Assembly: GCA_027019085.1 (NCBI GenBank)
Contig: JALUXG010000012.1
Coordinates: 1 to 64,000 of the forward strand
Source of the DNA: Rhodanobacteraceae bacterium
Lineage (GTDB): Bacteria; Pseudomonadota; Gammaproteobacteria; Xanthomonadales; Rhodanobacteraceae
Reading direction: 5' to 3'
DNA: 64,000 nt
The notes under the pieces are model-generated. The model was not told where the DNA came from. It was given only the letters and a program-made list of their open reading frames with translations, and did no database searches. This document shows, in pieces, positions 28,172 to 36,479 of the stretch (positions are counted from its first letter, which is position 1; each line of letters begins with the position of its first letter). The position numbers and the translations under genes are program-made.

Positions 28172-30304
28172 ATGAACCCGCACGCTCCCGAACCTGCTGC
28201 TCGTCTGCACGATCAACTGTTTCGACGCTGTTTTGCCGGCAATCCGACCGCGCAGTTGTTGATCGCGCTTGACGGTGACGCGTTTCCCATTGTCGATGCC
28301 AATGAGGCCGCGATACAACTGCTCGGCATCCCCAGATCTTCGTTGCTGGGACGCGCGTGGCAGCAGGTTCTTGGCACCCATCCAGCCTCTTCCTCGTTTC
28401 TGGAGGGCTTGCGCATGCCGTGTGCAGTGGCCGGTGCCAATGAGGTGTTCGATCGCGGCAACGAAGAATCCCTTCGTTGCACCTTGAGCCTGCACATCAT
28501 CGAGGATGAACACGGTCAGCCCACACACGGCCTGTGCACACTGGTCGGTATCCGCCATGACGACGGCAACGACAGCAACCGCGACTACCTGGCCACGCAC
28601 GACCCGGTCTCCGACCTGCCCCGCATCCACGTCCTGCAGAAAAACCTCGCCGTGGAACTCGCCCAGGCCGTGCACGGCTGTTACCGCCTGCTGGTGTGTT
28701 ACATCGACGTGGACCGGTTCGGCGTCATCAACGAGACCTACGGTTTCGATTTCGGCGACCGGCTGATACGGCATATCGCCGACCGCTTGGCTCGTCAGAC
28801 CGGTGGGCGCGATCTTGTCTGCAGGCTTTCCGGCGACGAATTTGTGCTGGCCGTGGTCGATCGCGATTCGGAACAGGATCAATGGGAACTGGCCCGGCAC
28901 CTGCTTGATGTCATCGGCGAGCCGGTCGACGAAGGGAAGCTGGAACTTCGCCTGACGGCGAGTCTGGGTGTGTCCTGTTTTCCCGATACGGCTACCAGCG
29001 TGCAGGAACTCCTGCTGCAGGCTTCGGTGGCGGCGCGCACCGCCAAACAGGAAGGCGGTGGCGACAGCATCCATGTGTTCACCCAGGAACAGCGCGACCT
29101 GCTCGATCAGCGCCTTGAAATCGGTGAACACCTGCTGGGGGCGGTGGTGCGCGATGAGCTGGAGCTGCATTACCAGCCAGTGATCGATGCAGCCAAGCGA
29201 CAGATCATCGGCATGGAGGCACTGGTTCGCTGGCGTCATCCGAAACTGGGCCTGGTGATGCCCGACCGTTTCATTGGGCTTGCCGAGGATTTCGGCATGA
29301 TCGCCGATATCGGCCGATGGGTGCTGCACCGTGCTTGCATGCAGGCCAGGCAGTGGCTGGACCAGGGCGTGGGCGACTTCACCATGGCTGTGAATGTTTC
29401 GGGCCTGCAGATGCGCGGCATGCAGTTGATCGAGGATGTCAATCGCGCGCTCGACCGCTCCCGCCTCCCGGCACGCATGCTCGAGCTGGAATTTGCCGAA
29501 GACGTCATCATGACCAATGTCGAGCATGTGGCCTCGGTGATGCGCGAACTGCGCAAGATCGGCGTGAAACTGGCCATGGACGATTTCGGTATCGGCCAGT
29601 CCAGCCTGGGTCACTTGCAGCGCCTGCCGGTCAACCAGCTCAAGATCGACCGCTCATTTGTTGCTGCGGTGCCGGAAGACGTCAGTGCCGCACGCATCTC
29701 ACGCGCGGTGATCGGGCTGGCGCACGAATTCGGGTTCACCGTGGTTGCCGAGGGCGTGGAAAAACCCGTCCAGCTTGCATTTCTCGAACGCAACGGTTGC
29801 GAATACGTGCAAGGCAACTTCTTCAGCAAACCGGTCAGCGCGGACGAAATGCTGTCGATGCTGCGTCACCCTGCCCTGCGCTCCAGAGAGGAAATCGGCG
29901 ACGACCAGGGCGGTTCGATCCTGCTGGTGGACGACGAGCAGAACGTCTTGCGTGCCCTGGCCCGGCTATTGCGCCGCGACGGATATCGGATCTACACGGC
30001 TTCGAACTTCAAGGACGCCTTCGAGGTCCTCGGTACGCAGCAGATCCATGTTGTTGTCTCGGACCATCGCATGCCCGATGGCAAGGGCACCGAGTTCCTT
30101 GGTCGTGTCAAGGAAACCCATCCCCACACCGTGCGCATGATCCTCAGCGGCTACGCGGACCTGGGTGTCGTGACCGAAGCCATCAACGGGGGCGCGGTCT
30201 ACCGTTTCCTGACCAAGCCATGGAAAGACGACGACCTGCGCAAGACCCTGCACGAAGCCATGCGTATGGCACGCAGGGATCCCGTCGATAGCGTTGCCCG
30301 TTGA
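28172..30304 (+). CDS. PAS-GGDEF-EAL-REC cyclic-di-GMP signalling protein
   Basis: A protein of about 710 residues with four domains. PAS lies at about 20-125 (LIALDGDAFPIVDANEAAIQLLG). GGDEF lies at about 140-305 and reads SGDEF at 220-224; the RxxD inhibitory site upstream is lacking. EAL (about 325-565) keeps EAL with E349, NVS, the Glu of FAED, DDFG, KIDRSF, AEGVE and the Q of VQGNFF, so it should be an active phosphodiesterase. The C-terminal REC domain (about 590-705) has DDE, the phosphoacceptor D631 in SDHRMPD, and TKPW. A receiver at the C terminus is unusual. No membrane segment is seen. ATG 28172 is a judgement; the frame is open to 28049. It is convergent with a kinase/regulator pair that probably phosphorylates it. 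Confidence 0.9.
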   Translation: MNPHAPEPAARLHDQLFRRCFAGNPTAQLLIALDGDAFPIVDANEAAIQLLGIPRSSLLGRAWQQVLGTHPASSSFLEGLRMPCAVAGANEVFDRGNEESLRCTLSLHIIEDEHGQPTHGLCTLVGIRHDDGNDSNRDYLATHDPVSDLPRIHVLQKNLAVELAQAVHGCYRLLVCYIDVDRFGVINETYGFDFGDRLIRHIADRLARQTGGRDLVCRLSGDEFVLAVVDRDSEQDQWELARHLLDVIGEPVDEGKLELRLTASLGVSCFPDTATSVQELLLQASVAARTAKQEGGGDSIHVFTQEQRDLLDQRLEIGEHLLGAVVRDELELHYQPVIDAAKRQIIGMEALVRWRHPKLGLVMPDRFIGLAEDFGMIADIGRWVLHRACMQARQWLDQGVGDFTMAVNVSGLQMRGMQLIEDVNRALDRSRLPARMLELEFAEDVIMTNVEHVASVMRELRKIGVKLAMDDFGIGQSSLGHLQRLPVNQLKIDRSFVAAVPEDVSAARISRAVIGLAHEFGFTVVAEGVEKPVQLAFLERNGCEYVQGNFFSKPVSADEMLSMLRHPALRSREEIGDDQGGSILLVDDEQNVLRALARLLRRDGYRIYTASNFKDAFEVLGTQQIHVVVSDHRMPDGKGTEFLGRVKETHPHTVRMILSGYADLGVVTEAINGGAVYRFLTKPWKDDDLRKTLHEAMRMARRDPVDSVAR

Positions 30305-30336
30305 AAGCACGCCGTCACGCTCCGTCAACGGGGCGA

Positions 30337-30924
30337 TCAGTCCTCGTCGAAATCGCTGTCGTCCAGCAGGATCGCCCCGCTGGCATCGCGCTTGACCTGG
30401 GTGATGCCAGGGCTTTCGGCTTCCAGTTCGCGCAGGGCTTCCTCGTGTCGTGAAATCATGCTGCGCTGTTCACGCACGAGGTCGGCCAGGCGCCTGTTCT
30501 CGCGTTGCAGCAGACTGTTGCGCAGCGCCTGTGCCACGCCCATCTGCAATTCGGTGTCATTCCAGGGTTTGTCGATGAACCGGAATACCTGGGTTTCATT
30601 GACCGCCGACATGACCGTGGGCAAGTCGGCCTGTCCACTGATGACGATGCGCATGGCGTCGGGCTGGATGGCAAGCGTCTGGCGCAGGAAACTGATGCCG
30701 TCCATGCGTGGCATGCGAAGGTCGGAAATGATCAGGTCGTAGCTGCGGTCACGCAGGCTGGCCAGTGCCTCGTCAGGATCCTGGTATCCGTGCACCTGGC
30801 AGTTTCCATCCAGCCATTCCTCCGGCATCCGCCTGAGTACGCGAGTCATGGCCCGGACGATCGGGTCCTCGTCATCGAGTACCAGTATGTGGAAGGTGTG
30901 GCCAGATTTGGACTCTTCGATCAT
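30337..30924 (-). CDS. Response regulator with C-terminal coiled coil
   Basis: A 195-residue single-receiver protein. The REC domain (about 11-130) has DDED at 17-20, phosphoacceptor D68 in ISDLRMP, ISG and the lysine of DKPW. After it come a charged helical segment (about 140-170) rich in Arg/Glu, likely a coiled coil, and an acidic tail. No DNA-binding or enzymatic output is present. Its REC domain is closely similar in wording to that of the GGDEF-EAL protein next door. The gene starts directly after the histidine kinase stop, so the two are co-transcribed. Confidence 0.88.
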   Translation of the reverse strand: MIEESKSGHTFHILVLDDEDPIVRAMTRVLRRMPEEWLDGNCQVHGYQDPDEALASLRDRSYDLIISDLRMPRMDGISFLRQTLAIQPDAMRIVISGQADLPTVMSAVNETQVFRFIDKPWNDTELQMGVAQALRNSLLQRENRRLADLVREQRSMISRHEEALRELEAESPGITQVKRDASGAILLDDSDFDED

Positions 30925-32187
30925 CTAGCTTGACTCCAGCCTGGACTGTTCCTGGCGTACCGGAAGTGTAATCGTGAATGTCGTGCCCTGTCCCACCTGC
31001 GATTCCACGCCGATGCGACCTCCGTGCTTGTTGATGATGCCGTAACTGATCGACAGACCCAGACCGGTCCCCTTGCCGACTTCCTTGGTGGTAAAGAACG
31101 GTTCGAAGATGCGCGCCTGGGTGGCTTCGTCCATGCCGGACCCATTGTCGCTGATGCGAATGCTGATGCTGTTCCCACCATCCAGCACACTGGTGTGAAT
31201 TTCCACCGCGCCGTCGACATCGACCGCATGCGAGGCATTGACCAGTATGTTCATGAATACCTGGTTGAGCTCGGTAGGATTGCATTCGACCAATGGCAGG
31301 GATTGGAAATAGGTGGCAAAACGCACGCGCCCGCCACTCAGGCTGCGGACGATTTCGAGGGTGGTCTCGATGGCCCGATGGATATCGAACAGGCGGAAAT
31401 TCTCGGACGGATCCATGCGCGAAAAGTCGCGCAGGTTCTGCACGATCTGGCGGATGCGCTCGACGCCTTCGCGTGATTCTTCAAGCAGCGCAGGAAGGTC
31501 TTCCGCGATCAACTGGTAATCGTCTGCCTGTTTGCGTTGCTCGAAGGACTGCAGGCGCTCCCCGGCATCCACCGAGGAATCGCGCAGCAGTTGCTCGCTC
31601 AGCTCGATCAGGCCGAACAACTTGTTCAGATAGTCTCCCAGCGTACCGAGGTTGGACTGCACATAGCAGATCGGGTTGTTGATCTCGTGGGCCATGCCGG
31701 CAGCAAGCTGTCCCACGGTAGCCAGCTTCTCGGCGTGGATCATGCTTTGCCGTTCGCTGGTCGATTTGCCATCCAGTGCGGATGCCTGTGCCGACTCGGC
31801 CTTGTCCTCGGCGCGGATGGGCCGCAAGGTGCAACTGGTGTTCCCTGCAGCGCCAGCGACACGCCATTGGCGTATCACGCCAAGTGCCCGTCCGTCCTCG
31901 GCATGGCACTCGTACCGATCTTCGCAATCCTTGTGCTCGATGTCGGATTCACCGGGGATGAAAAGCGGTGAATTGGCAACCAGGTTCTTCAGGCCCTGGT
32001 TGATGTCCGAATGCACCACGCTGGCAAGCCGTCGTGCCGGTGCATTTGCCTGGCACGGCGCACCGTGGGCGTCCAGCACGACCACGGACACGGGCAAAGT
32101 CTCCAGCACCGCTTCGGCATCAAACGAATCGACACGATCACCAGACATCGACTGTGCCCCGGCAAGCGCTTCTTCCCTTGCAGTCAT
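30925..32187 (-). CDS. Soluble PAS-type sensor histidine kinase
   Basis: A kinase of about 420 residues with no membrane segment. A PAS-like sensor region (about 25-150) is followed by the H-box in [20 protein letters not shown], the phosphoacceptor His lying in AHEINNP. The ATP-binding domain shows the N-box [16 protein letters not shown]1 DNGSGM, F-box FEPFFTTKE and G2 [11 protein letters not shown]. It is cytoplasmic and would sense an internal signal, then phosphorylate the response regulator encoded immediately downstream and perhaps the REC domain of the convergent GGDEF-EAL protein. ATG 32187 has GGAG about ten bases upstream; the open frame reaches 32247. Confidence 0.9.
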   Translation of the reverse strand: MTAREEALAGAQSMSGDRVDSFDAEAVLETLPVSVVVLDAHGAPCQANAPARRLASVVHSDINQGLKNLVANSPLFIPGESDIEHKDCEDRYECHAEDGRALGVIRQWRVAGAAGNTSCTLRPIRAEDKAESAQASALDGKSTSERQSMIHAEKLATVGQLAAGMAHEINNPICYVQSNLGTLGDYLNKLFGLIELSEQLLRDSSVDAGERLQSFEQRKQADDYQLIAEDLPALLEESREGVERIRQIVQNLRDFSRMDPSENFRLFDIHRAIETTLEIVRSLSGGRVRFATYFQSLPLVECNPTELNQVFMNILVNASHAVDVDGAVEIHTSVLDGGNSISIRISDNGSGMDEATQARIFEPFFTTKEVGKGTGLGLSISYGIINKHGGRIGVESQVGQGTTFTITLPVRQEQSRLESS

Positions 32188-32473
32188 GGCAGACAAGCTC
32201 CGTTGCACTCCACATGGGTCCTCCCCTGGAAGCGCGCTCAAAAGCAACCGCTCTCATCATGCGTCCCGCAGCGTAGCAGAGCGGATGTACGCAGTCAGCC
32301 TGGCTGCAGTGTTGGCGTGCATGACACGACATTCGCCCCCGTCACGCAATGCAAGCTGACCATCCCAACCGATTCAATCCGGGACGCGAGAGATACAATC
32401 CAGACATGATGCCGGTTGCGGCAAGAATGCAACGTGACCGCGTTCACGCCTTGACCGTCCAGGTGCCCTCCTC

Positions 32474-32821
32474 TCAGGGGTTTTCGGATTCGGTGCTGTT
32501 CCAGCATTTCAAGTCTTCGGGCCATGGCGCGTACTGCTGTTTGCCTTGTCGTGTTTGCATGACGTAATACAGGCGTTGACCATAACAGCGAATTCGCTGC
32601 TCGCGACGAGCCTGGGCGACCTGGCAGCGCCATCGCGAAATGCCTTGGGGGCGCGACATGCAAGCCGGAAAATCGGTGTCAGCCGGTGCTGGCGCCGTTG
32701 CCGAGGGCCGCATACGTGCATCGGACGCCTGCGTTGCCTGGCGCGCACGCAAGACCACGAGAGCGGCCAGAATCAAGGCCACGATTCCGATCACAGCTAT
32801 CCATCCATCCACGGCTTTCAC
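32474..32821 (-). CDS. Small single-pass membrane protein, unknown function
   Basis: I read a 115-residue protein from GTG 32821, which has GGAAG six bases upstream; the frame is open further, to 32908. The N terminus is one hydrophobic helix (about 5-27, DGWIAVIGIVALILAALVVL) followed by basic residues, so the bulk would face the cytoplasm. The soluble part has four cysteines (one in PACMSR, RWRCQ, IRCYG and LKCWN) and aromatic-rich YVMQTRQGKQQYAPW. I recognise no family. It lies divergently from a LysR gene, which makes it a possible target of that regulator. Support is the reading frame, start site and sensible topology only. Confidence 0.45.
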   Translation of the reverse strand: MKAVDGWIAVIGIVALILAALVVLRARQATQASDARMRPSATAPAPADTDFPACMSRPQGISRWRCQVAQARREQRIRCYGQRLYYVMQTRQGKQQYAPWPEDLKCWNSTESENP

Positions 32822-33057
32822 GAATACTTCCGCTACACATGTGCTGAATAGTTGAGCATACGTGGAGTGACCCGATACGGGAACCGTAGCGTGCCGGTTG
32901 AGGCGCAAAAAAACGCCCCAAGGGACGCGGCAGCCAGCAATCGGGGGGAGGAGGAGGACCGAGGCTGCGTGATTGCGTCGCCGTTGAGGCGCATGGTTCG
33001 CCGCACAGGGGGGGAGGGTCCGGCGAACATGGACAGTCTAGGATTGCAGTTTAGCTT

Positions 33058-33088
33058 TATCAAATATATTTTTATGCATGTATTGATA
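33058..33088. promoter_or_regulatory. Inverted repeat upstream of the LysR gene
   Basis: TATCAA (33058-33063) and TTGATA (33083-33088) form an inverted repeat with 19 bases between, in an AT-rich patch that ends 12 bases before the LysR start. Such spaced dyads can be LysR-family operators, here placed for autoregulation. Seen as sequence; function inferred. Confidence 0.35.
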
Positions 33089-33100
33089 GGAAATTCATAT

Positions 33101-34021
33101 ATGTTTACCCTGCGCCAACTGCGCTACTTCGTCGCGGTTGCGGACAGCCTTAGTTTCACACGCGCTGCACAATCGCTGCACATATCCCAACCGCCCCTGT
33201 CACAACAGATCCAGACACTGGAAGAGGACCTCGGGGTACGTCTGCTGGATCGTACCCGGCGTCGCGTGCGCCTCACGGAACCGGGCCGACTGTTCCTGGA
33301 CGAGGCACGCAGCCTGCTTGCACAAGCCGAATCGGCCCGGGTTACCGTGAACCGCGCGGCAGCCGGGTACGGTGGGCGCTTGCGCCTGGCATACCCCGTA
33401 TCGGTGGCCTTCCATCGCACCTTGCCACGTGCACTGCTTGAGTTCGCACGCGTGGCACCCGGGGTCCAGGTCGAACTGAACGAGATGTACACCACAGCCC
33501 AGTACGAGGCCCTGCTCGCGGGCCAGATCGACGTGGGATTCGTACGTGCGCAACCGCCACCTGCCCTGTCCCGCAGGGAGTCGATCGCGATACGCGAACT
33601 TGATCGTGAACACCTGATGCTGGCCTTGCCGTCCTCACACCGTCTTGCACGACGAAAGTCGATCGCCATGCGGGAATTGGCGGATACACCTTTCGTGGCG
33701 CAGCCCGGGCGATCGGGCTCCACCTTGCACGATGCCCTGATGGCCCTGGCCATGCAGGCCGGTTTCCACCCAGCCATCGTGCAGGAGGCGCAACAGGTCA
33801 CCGGGCTGCTGGCACTGGTTTCGGCCGGTATTGGTGTAGCGCTGGTGCCTGCATCATTGCGGGCTGTCAAGCTCGAGGCGGTGACCCTGGTCGAGCTGAG
33901 CGACAGCGACGCCTACCTGATGCTCGGCCTTGCCACCCGTGGCGACCAGCGAAGCCCGGCCCTGGAGCGTTTCCTGGCGATGATCGACACGCTGGACGCG
34001 CTGCCACGGGAAGGCGTGTAG
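33101..34021 (+). CDS. LysR-family transcriptional regulator
   Basis: A 306-residue LysR-type regulator. The HTH is at the N terminus (FTLRQLRYFVAVADSLSFTRAAQSLHISQPPLSQQI), and the effector domain spans about 90-300, with VALVPASL near the end as in CynR/BenM-like members. The effector is unknown. ATG 33101 is chosen because it gives the exact family N terminus; the 83 extra codons upstream are non-coding in character. The nearest divergent gene is the small membrane protein at 32474-32821. No metabolic operon adjoins it, so the regulon cannot be guessed. Confidence 0.87.
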   Translation: MFTLRQLRYFVAVADSLSFTRAAQSLHISQPPLSQQIQTLEEDLGVRLLDRTRRRVRLTEPGRLFLDEARSLLAQAESARVTVNRAAAGYGGRLRLAYPVSVAFHRTLPRALLEFARVAPGVQVELNEMYTTAQYEALLAGQIDVGFVRAQPPPALSRRESIAIRELDREHLMLALPSSHRLARRKSIAMRELADTPFVAQPGRSGSTLHDALMALAMQAGFHPAIVQEAQQVTGLLALVSAGIGVALVPASLRAVKLEAVTLVELSDSDAYLMLGLATRGDQRSPALERFLAMIDTLDALPREGV

Positions 34022-34061
34022 CATGGCGGGGATTCCGAATCGAGGACGCCCTGACAACAGC

Positions 34062-34090
34062 TTGTCATGGGCATCCCGTGCAGATACAAT
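34062..34090 (+). promoter_or_regulatory. rpmJ promoter
   Basis: TTGTCA (34062-34067) and TACAAT (34085-34090) are separated by 17 bases and lie 45 bases upstream of the rpmJ start. This is a good sigma-70 promoter by sequence. It gives rpmJ its own transcript, matched by the terminator at 34287-34312. Confidence 0.7.
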
Positions 34091-34135
34091 GAGCGGCTTG
34101 TACTGAAGCATACTGCACAGGTTCGGGAGTCTGCC

Positions 34136-34261
34136 GTGAAGGTCATTTCCTCGCTCAAATCCGCCAAGCAGCGCCATCGCGACTGCAAGGTCGTGCGTCG
34201 TCGCGGCAAGGTGTTTGTCATCTGCAAGAGCAATCCGCGTTTCAAGGCGCGTCAGCGCTGA
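34136..34261 (+). CDS. rpmJ: Ribosomal protein L36, two-cysteine (C-minus) form
   Basis: A 41-residue L36 read from GTG 34136. It is rich in Lys/Arg and ends in [12 protein letters not shown]. Only two cysteines (17 and 30) are present, not the CxxC-C-H zinc ribbon of the standard 37-38-residue L36, so this is the zinc-free YkgO-like form. In E. coli that form is a zinc-starvation paralogue; in Xanthomonas-type genomes it is the usual L36. It forms a monocistronic unit with its own promoter and terminator. Confidence 0.93.
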   Translation: MKVISSLKSAKQRHRDCKVVRRRGKVFVICKSNPRFKARQR

Positions 34262-34286
34262 AACCGGACCCGCGAACGCAATCTGG

Positions 34287-34312
34287 AAAAGGCCGCCAAT
34301 GGCGGCCTTTTT
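34287..34312 (+). terminator. rpmJ intrinsic terminator
   Basis: A G+C-rich stem GGCCGCC/GGCGGCC with a three-base loop (AAT), extended by four A-T pairs and ending in five T residues. It lies 25 bases after the rpmJ stop. Confidence 0.9.
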
Positions 34313-34427
34313 CGTGGGCAGTATCGCATGCCGACGCAATCGCCTCGCCACGGCATGGATTCGCCATGAGACATCTGCTACAACGTCGCATGTCGACGCC
34401 CTGGCGTGTCCGCACGGAATCACGATC

Positions 34428-34781
34428 ATGAAAACGCCGCTTCGTCCCTTCCATCCTGCCCTTCTGGTGCTCGCGATCTGCGCCGCCGTACCCGCTGCTG
34501 CCACCGCCACCGGGAAACAGGACAACCTGTTGCTGAAGCGGGTGCATGCCGAACATGCAATGCATCTCCCGAGCCGCGGCATGACCATGGCTCAGGTCGA
34601 AAAGAAATATGGCAGTCCCGTGCGCAAGATGACGCCACGCGGAGGCGGTTCACCGCATCAGCCCGTCATACATCGCTGGGAATATCCAGATTACATCGTG
34701 TATTTCGAGCGCAATCGCGTCATCCATAGTGTGCTGAACACGCCGGCAGGCAACAACACCCACCCGCGGGGCAGTCGCTGA
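34428..34781 (+). CDS. Small exported protein, BamE/SmpA-like fold possible
   Basis: A 117-residue protein with an N-terminal signal peptide (MKTPLRPF, then a hydrophobic core to about residue 24, with AAATATG at the cleavage region). The mature part contains GMTMAQVEKKYGSP, a pattern common to BamE/OmlA-like small proteins (G-M-x-x-x-V-x-x-x-x-G-x-P), and ends with WEYPDYIVYFERNRVIHSV. No lipobox is present, so it should be free in the periplasm. It precedes the agmatine deiminase gene by four bases and is probably co-transcribed with it. Function unknown. Confidence 0.72.
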   Translation: MKTPLRPFHPALLVLAICAAVPAAATATGKQDNLLLKRVHAEHAMHLPSRGMTMAQVEKKYGSPVRKMTPRGGGSPHQPVIHRWEYPDYIVYFERNRVIHSVLNTPAGNNTHPRGSR

Positions 34782-34785
34782 CGCC

Positions 34786-35832
34786 ATGTCCGATCCGATG
34801 ATGCGCCTGCCTGCGGAATGGGAACCGCAGGCAGCGATCCTGATTGCCTGGCCGCACGATGCCACCGACTGGGCGCCACGCCTGGCCGAAGTCGAACGCA
34901 CCTACCTTGCGCTGGCGGTGGCGGTTGCGCGTTTCGAGCCGCTTCTGGTCTGCGTCCGCGACGCCATTCATGAACGGCACGCAAGCCAGTGTCTGGTCGA
35001 TGCCGGGGCGGACATGGCCCGAATCCACTTCCGGCAGGTCCCCTACGACGACACCTGGCTTCGCGACAGCGGGCCGATCACCCTGGTTTCGCCCCAGGCA
35101 TACCGTCTTCTCGATTTCCAGTTCACGGGATGGGGCGGCAAGCATCCGGCCGCACGTGATGACGCCCTGGTCAAGGCCTTGCACGAGACAGGCATGTTCG
35201 CTCCCACGGCCAAGCATGAGCGCGTGGCATGGGCACTTGAAGGTGGCGCCATCGACGGTGACGGCCGGGGAAGCCTGCTCACGACCTGGCGCTGCCTGCA
35301 CCAGCGCCACCCTGACCTCTCGCGCGCACAGATCGAGGAAAATCTGAGCAAGGCATTGCAAGTCGAACGCGTGCTCTGGCTTGATCACGGTTACCTGCAG
35401 GGCGACGATACCGATGCGCACATCGACACCCTGGCACGGTTTGCACCCGACGACGTCATCGTCTTCCAGGACTGCGACGATCCATCCGATCCGCACTACG
35501 CGGAACTTTCGTCCATGCACAGGGAACTTGCCGGGCTGAGGACCCGGACCGGCCAGCCGTATCGCCTTCGTGCCCTGCCTTGGGCGGCACCGATCATGGA
35601 TCAGGGCCGCAGGCTGGCAGCTTCCTATGCCAACTTCCTGATCCTGAACAATGCGGTGCTGGTACCCGCCTACGACGATTCCTCAGACGCGGTAGCCGCC
35701 GCCGTCATCGGACGCGCCTATCCCGGACGCCAGGTGGTGCCGATCCCATGCCGGCCACTGATCTGGCAAAACGGCAGCCTGCACTGTGTCACCATGCAAC
35801 TGCCCGCTGGCGTGATGGCACCGCTGGAGTGA
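34786..35832 (+). CDS. aguA: Agmatine deiminase
   Basis: A 348-residue agmatine deiminase of the peptidyl-arginine deiminase fold, converting agmatine to N-carbamoylputrescine and ammonia. The catalytic set is visible: DDTWLRDSGP near 90, WALEGGAI, HGYLQGDDTDAHID, and the nucleophile C334 in GSLHCVTMQLP close to the C terminus. Length is normal. The N-carbamoylputrescine amidase gene is one gene further on, so the two complete the arginine-decarboxylase route to putrescine. Confidence 0.94.
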   Translation: MSDPMMRLPAEWEPQAAILIAWPHDATDWAPRLAEVERTYLALAVAVARFEPLLVCVRDAIHERHASQCLVDAGADMARIHFRQVPYDDTWLRDSGPITLVSPQAYRLLDFQFTGWGGKHPAARDDALVKALHETGMFAPTAKHERVAWALEGGAIDGDGRGSLLTTWRCLHQRHPDLSRAQIEENLSKALQVERVLWLDHGYLQGDDTDAHIDTLARFAPDDVIVFQDCDDPSDPHYAELSSMHRELAGLRTRTGQPYRLRALPWAAPIMDQGRRLAASYANFLILNNAVLVPAYDDSSDAVAAAVIGRAYPGRQVVPIPCRPLIWQNGSLHCVTMQLPAGVMAPLE

Positions 35833-35875
35833 CCGTTCCCGAACCGGGACACATCCGGCGAGGAGGATAACCACC

Positions 35876-36400
35876 ATGCATCGCATGCTGAGTGTCATCC
35901 CTTTGTACCTGCTCACGCTGACGGCGTGTACTTGCGGCATGCAACTCAAGGTGAATGCGGGCAGCCGGGATGGCTGGATCGGGCAGGCCCATGTTTACCC
36001 GGGCTGCGGTGGCCGCAACCTGCCACCGGGCATCGCGTGGAACCACGTGCCTGCCGGCACCCGCAGTTTCGTGCTCACTGTCTTCGATACCGATGCCAAC
36101 CACGGAGCCGGCTGGTGGCACTGGATTGTGATCGATATCCCATCCGCGACGCGGGCGTTGCCCCCGGGCGCCCGACTGCCCGACAAGGCACACAGTCTGC
36201 GCAATGACTTCGGGCAACGCGGCTGGGGAGGTCCCTGCCCGCCTGCTGGCGATCAACCTCACCACTACGTATTCACCCTGTATGCGCTGGATGTGCCACG
36301 GCTGCCGGTGACTGCAGACACCCCACCCGCGCAGGCCATGAAAGCCATGCATCGACATGTGCTGGGTCGCGCCCGCGTGATCGAGCGCTACGGTCGTTGA
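35876..36400 (+). CDS. YbhB/YbcL (PEBP/RKIP-like) lipoprotein
   Basis: A 174-residue protein with a lipoprotein signal; the lipobox is LTAC, with C18 as the likely lipidated residue. The mature part is a phosphatidylethanolamine-binding-protein-like domain: GGRNLPPGIAWNHVPAGTRSF, VFDTDANHGAGWWHWIVIDIP and FTLYALD. The bacterial YbhB/YbcL family has this fold and no settled function. GAGGAGG stands upstream of ATG 35876. It sits between aguA and aguB, which suggests co-expression rather than a role in putrescine synthesis. Confidence 0.83.
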   Translation: MHRMLSVIPLYLLTLTACTCGMQLKVNAGSRDGWIGQAHVYPGCGGRNLPPGIAWNHVPAGTRSFVLTVFDTDANHGAGWWHWIVIDIPSATRALPPGARLPDKAHSLRNDFGQRGWGGPCPPAGDQPHHYVFTLYALDVPRLPVTADTPPAQAMKAMHRHVLGRARVIERYGR

Positions 36401-36479
36401 GAGCGACACAGGATCCCCTGCCGTACCGACCGGCCGACGTTACACTGTGTGCCCTCACACCCTGGAATTGGAACTTCGC

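Noticed and set aside
28130-29614. Antisense open frame of 494 codons over the PAS-GGDEF-EAL gene
   Set aside because: The plus-strand frame has complete GGDEF/EAL domains, while the antisense protein has no recognisable motif and shows the composition expected of the complement of GC-rich coding DNA.
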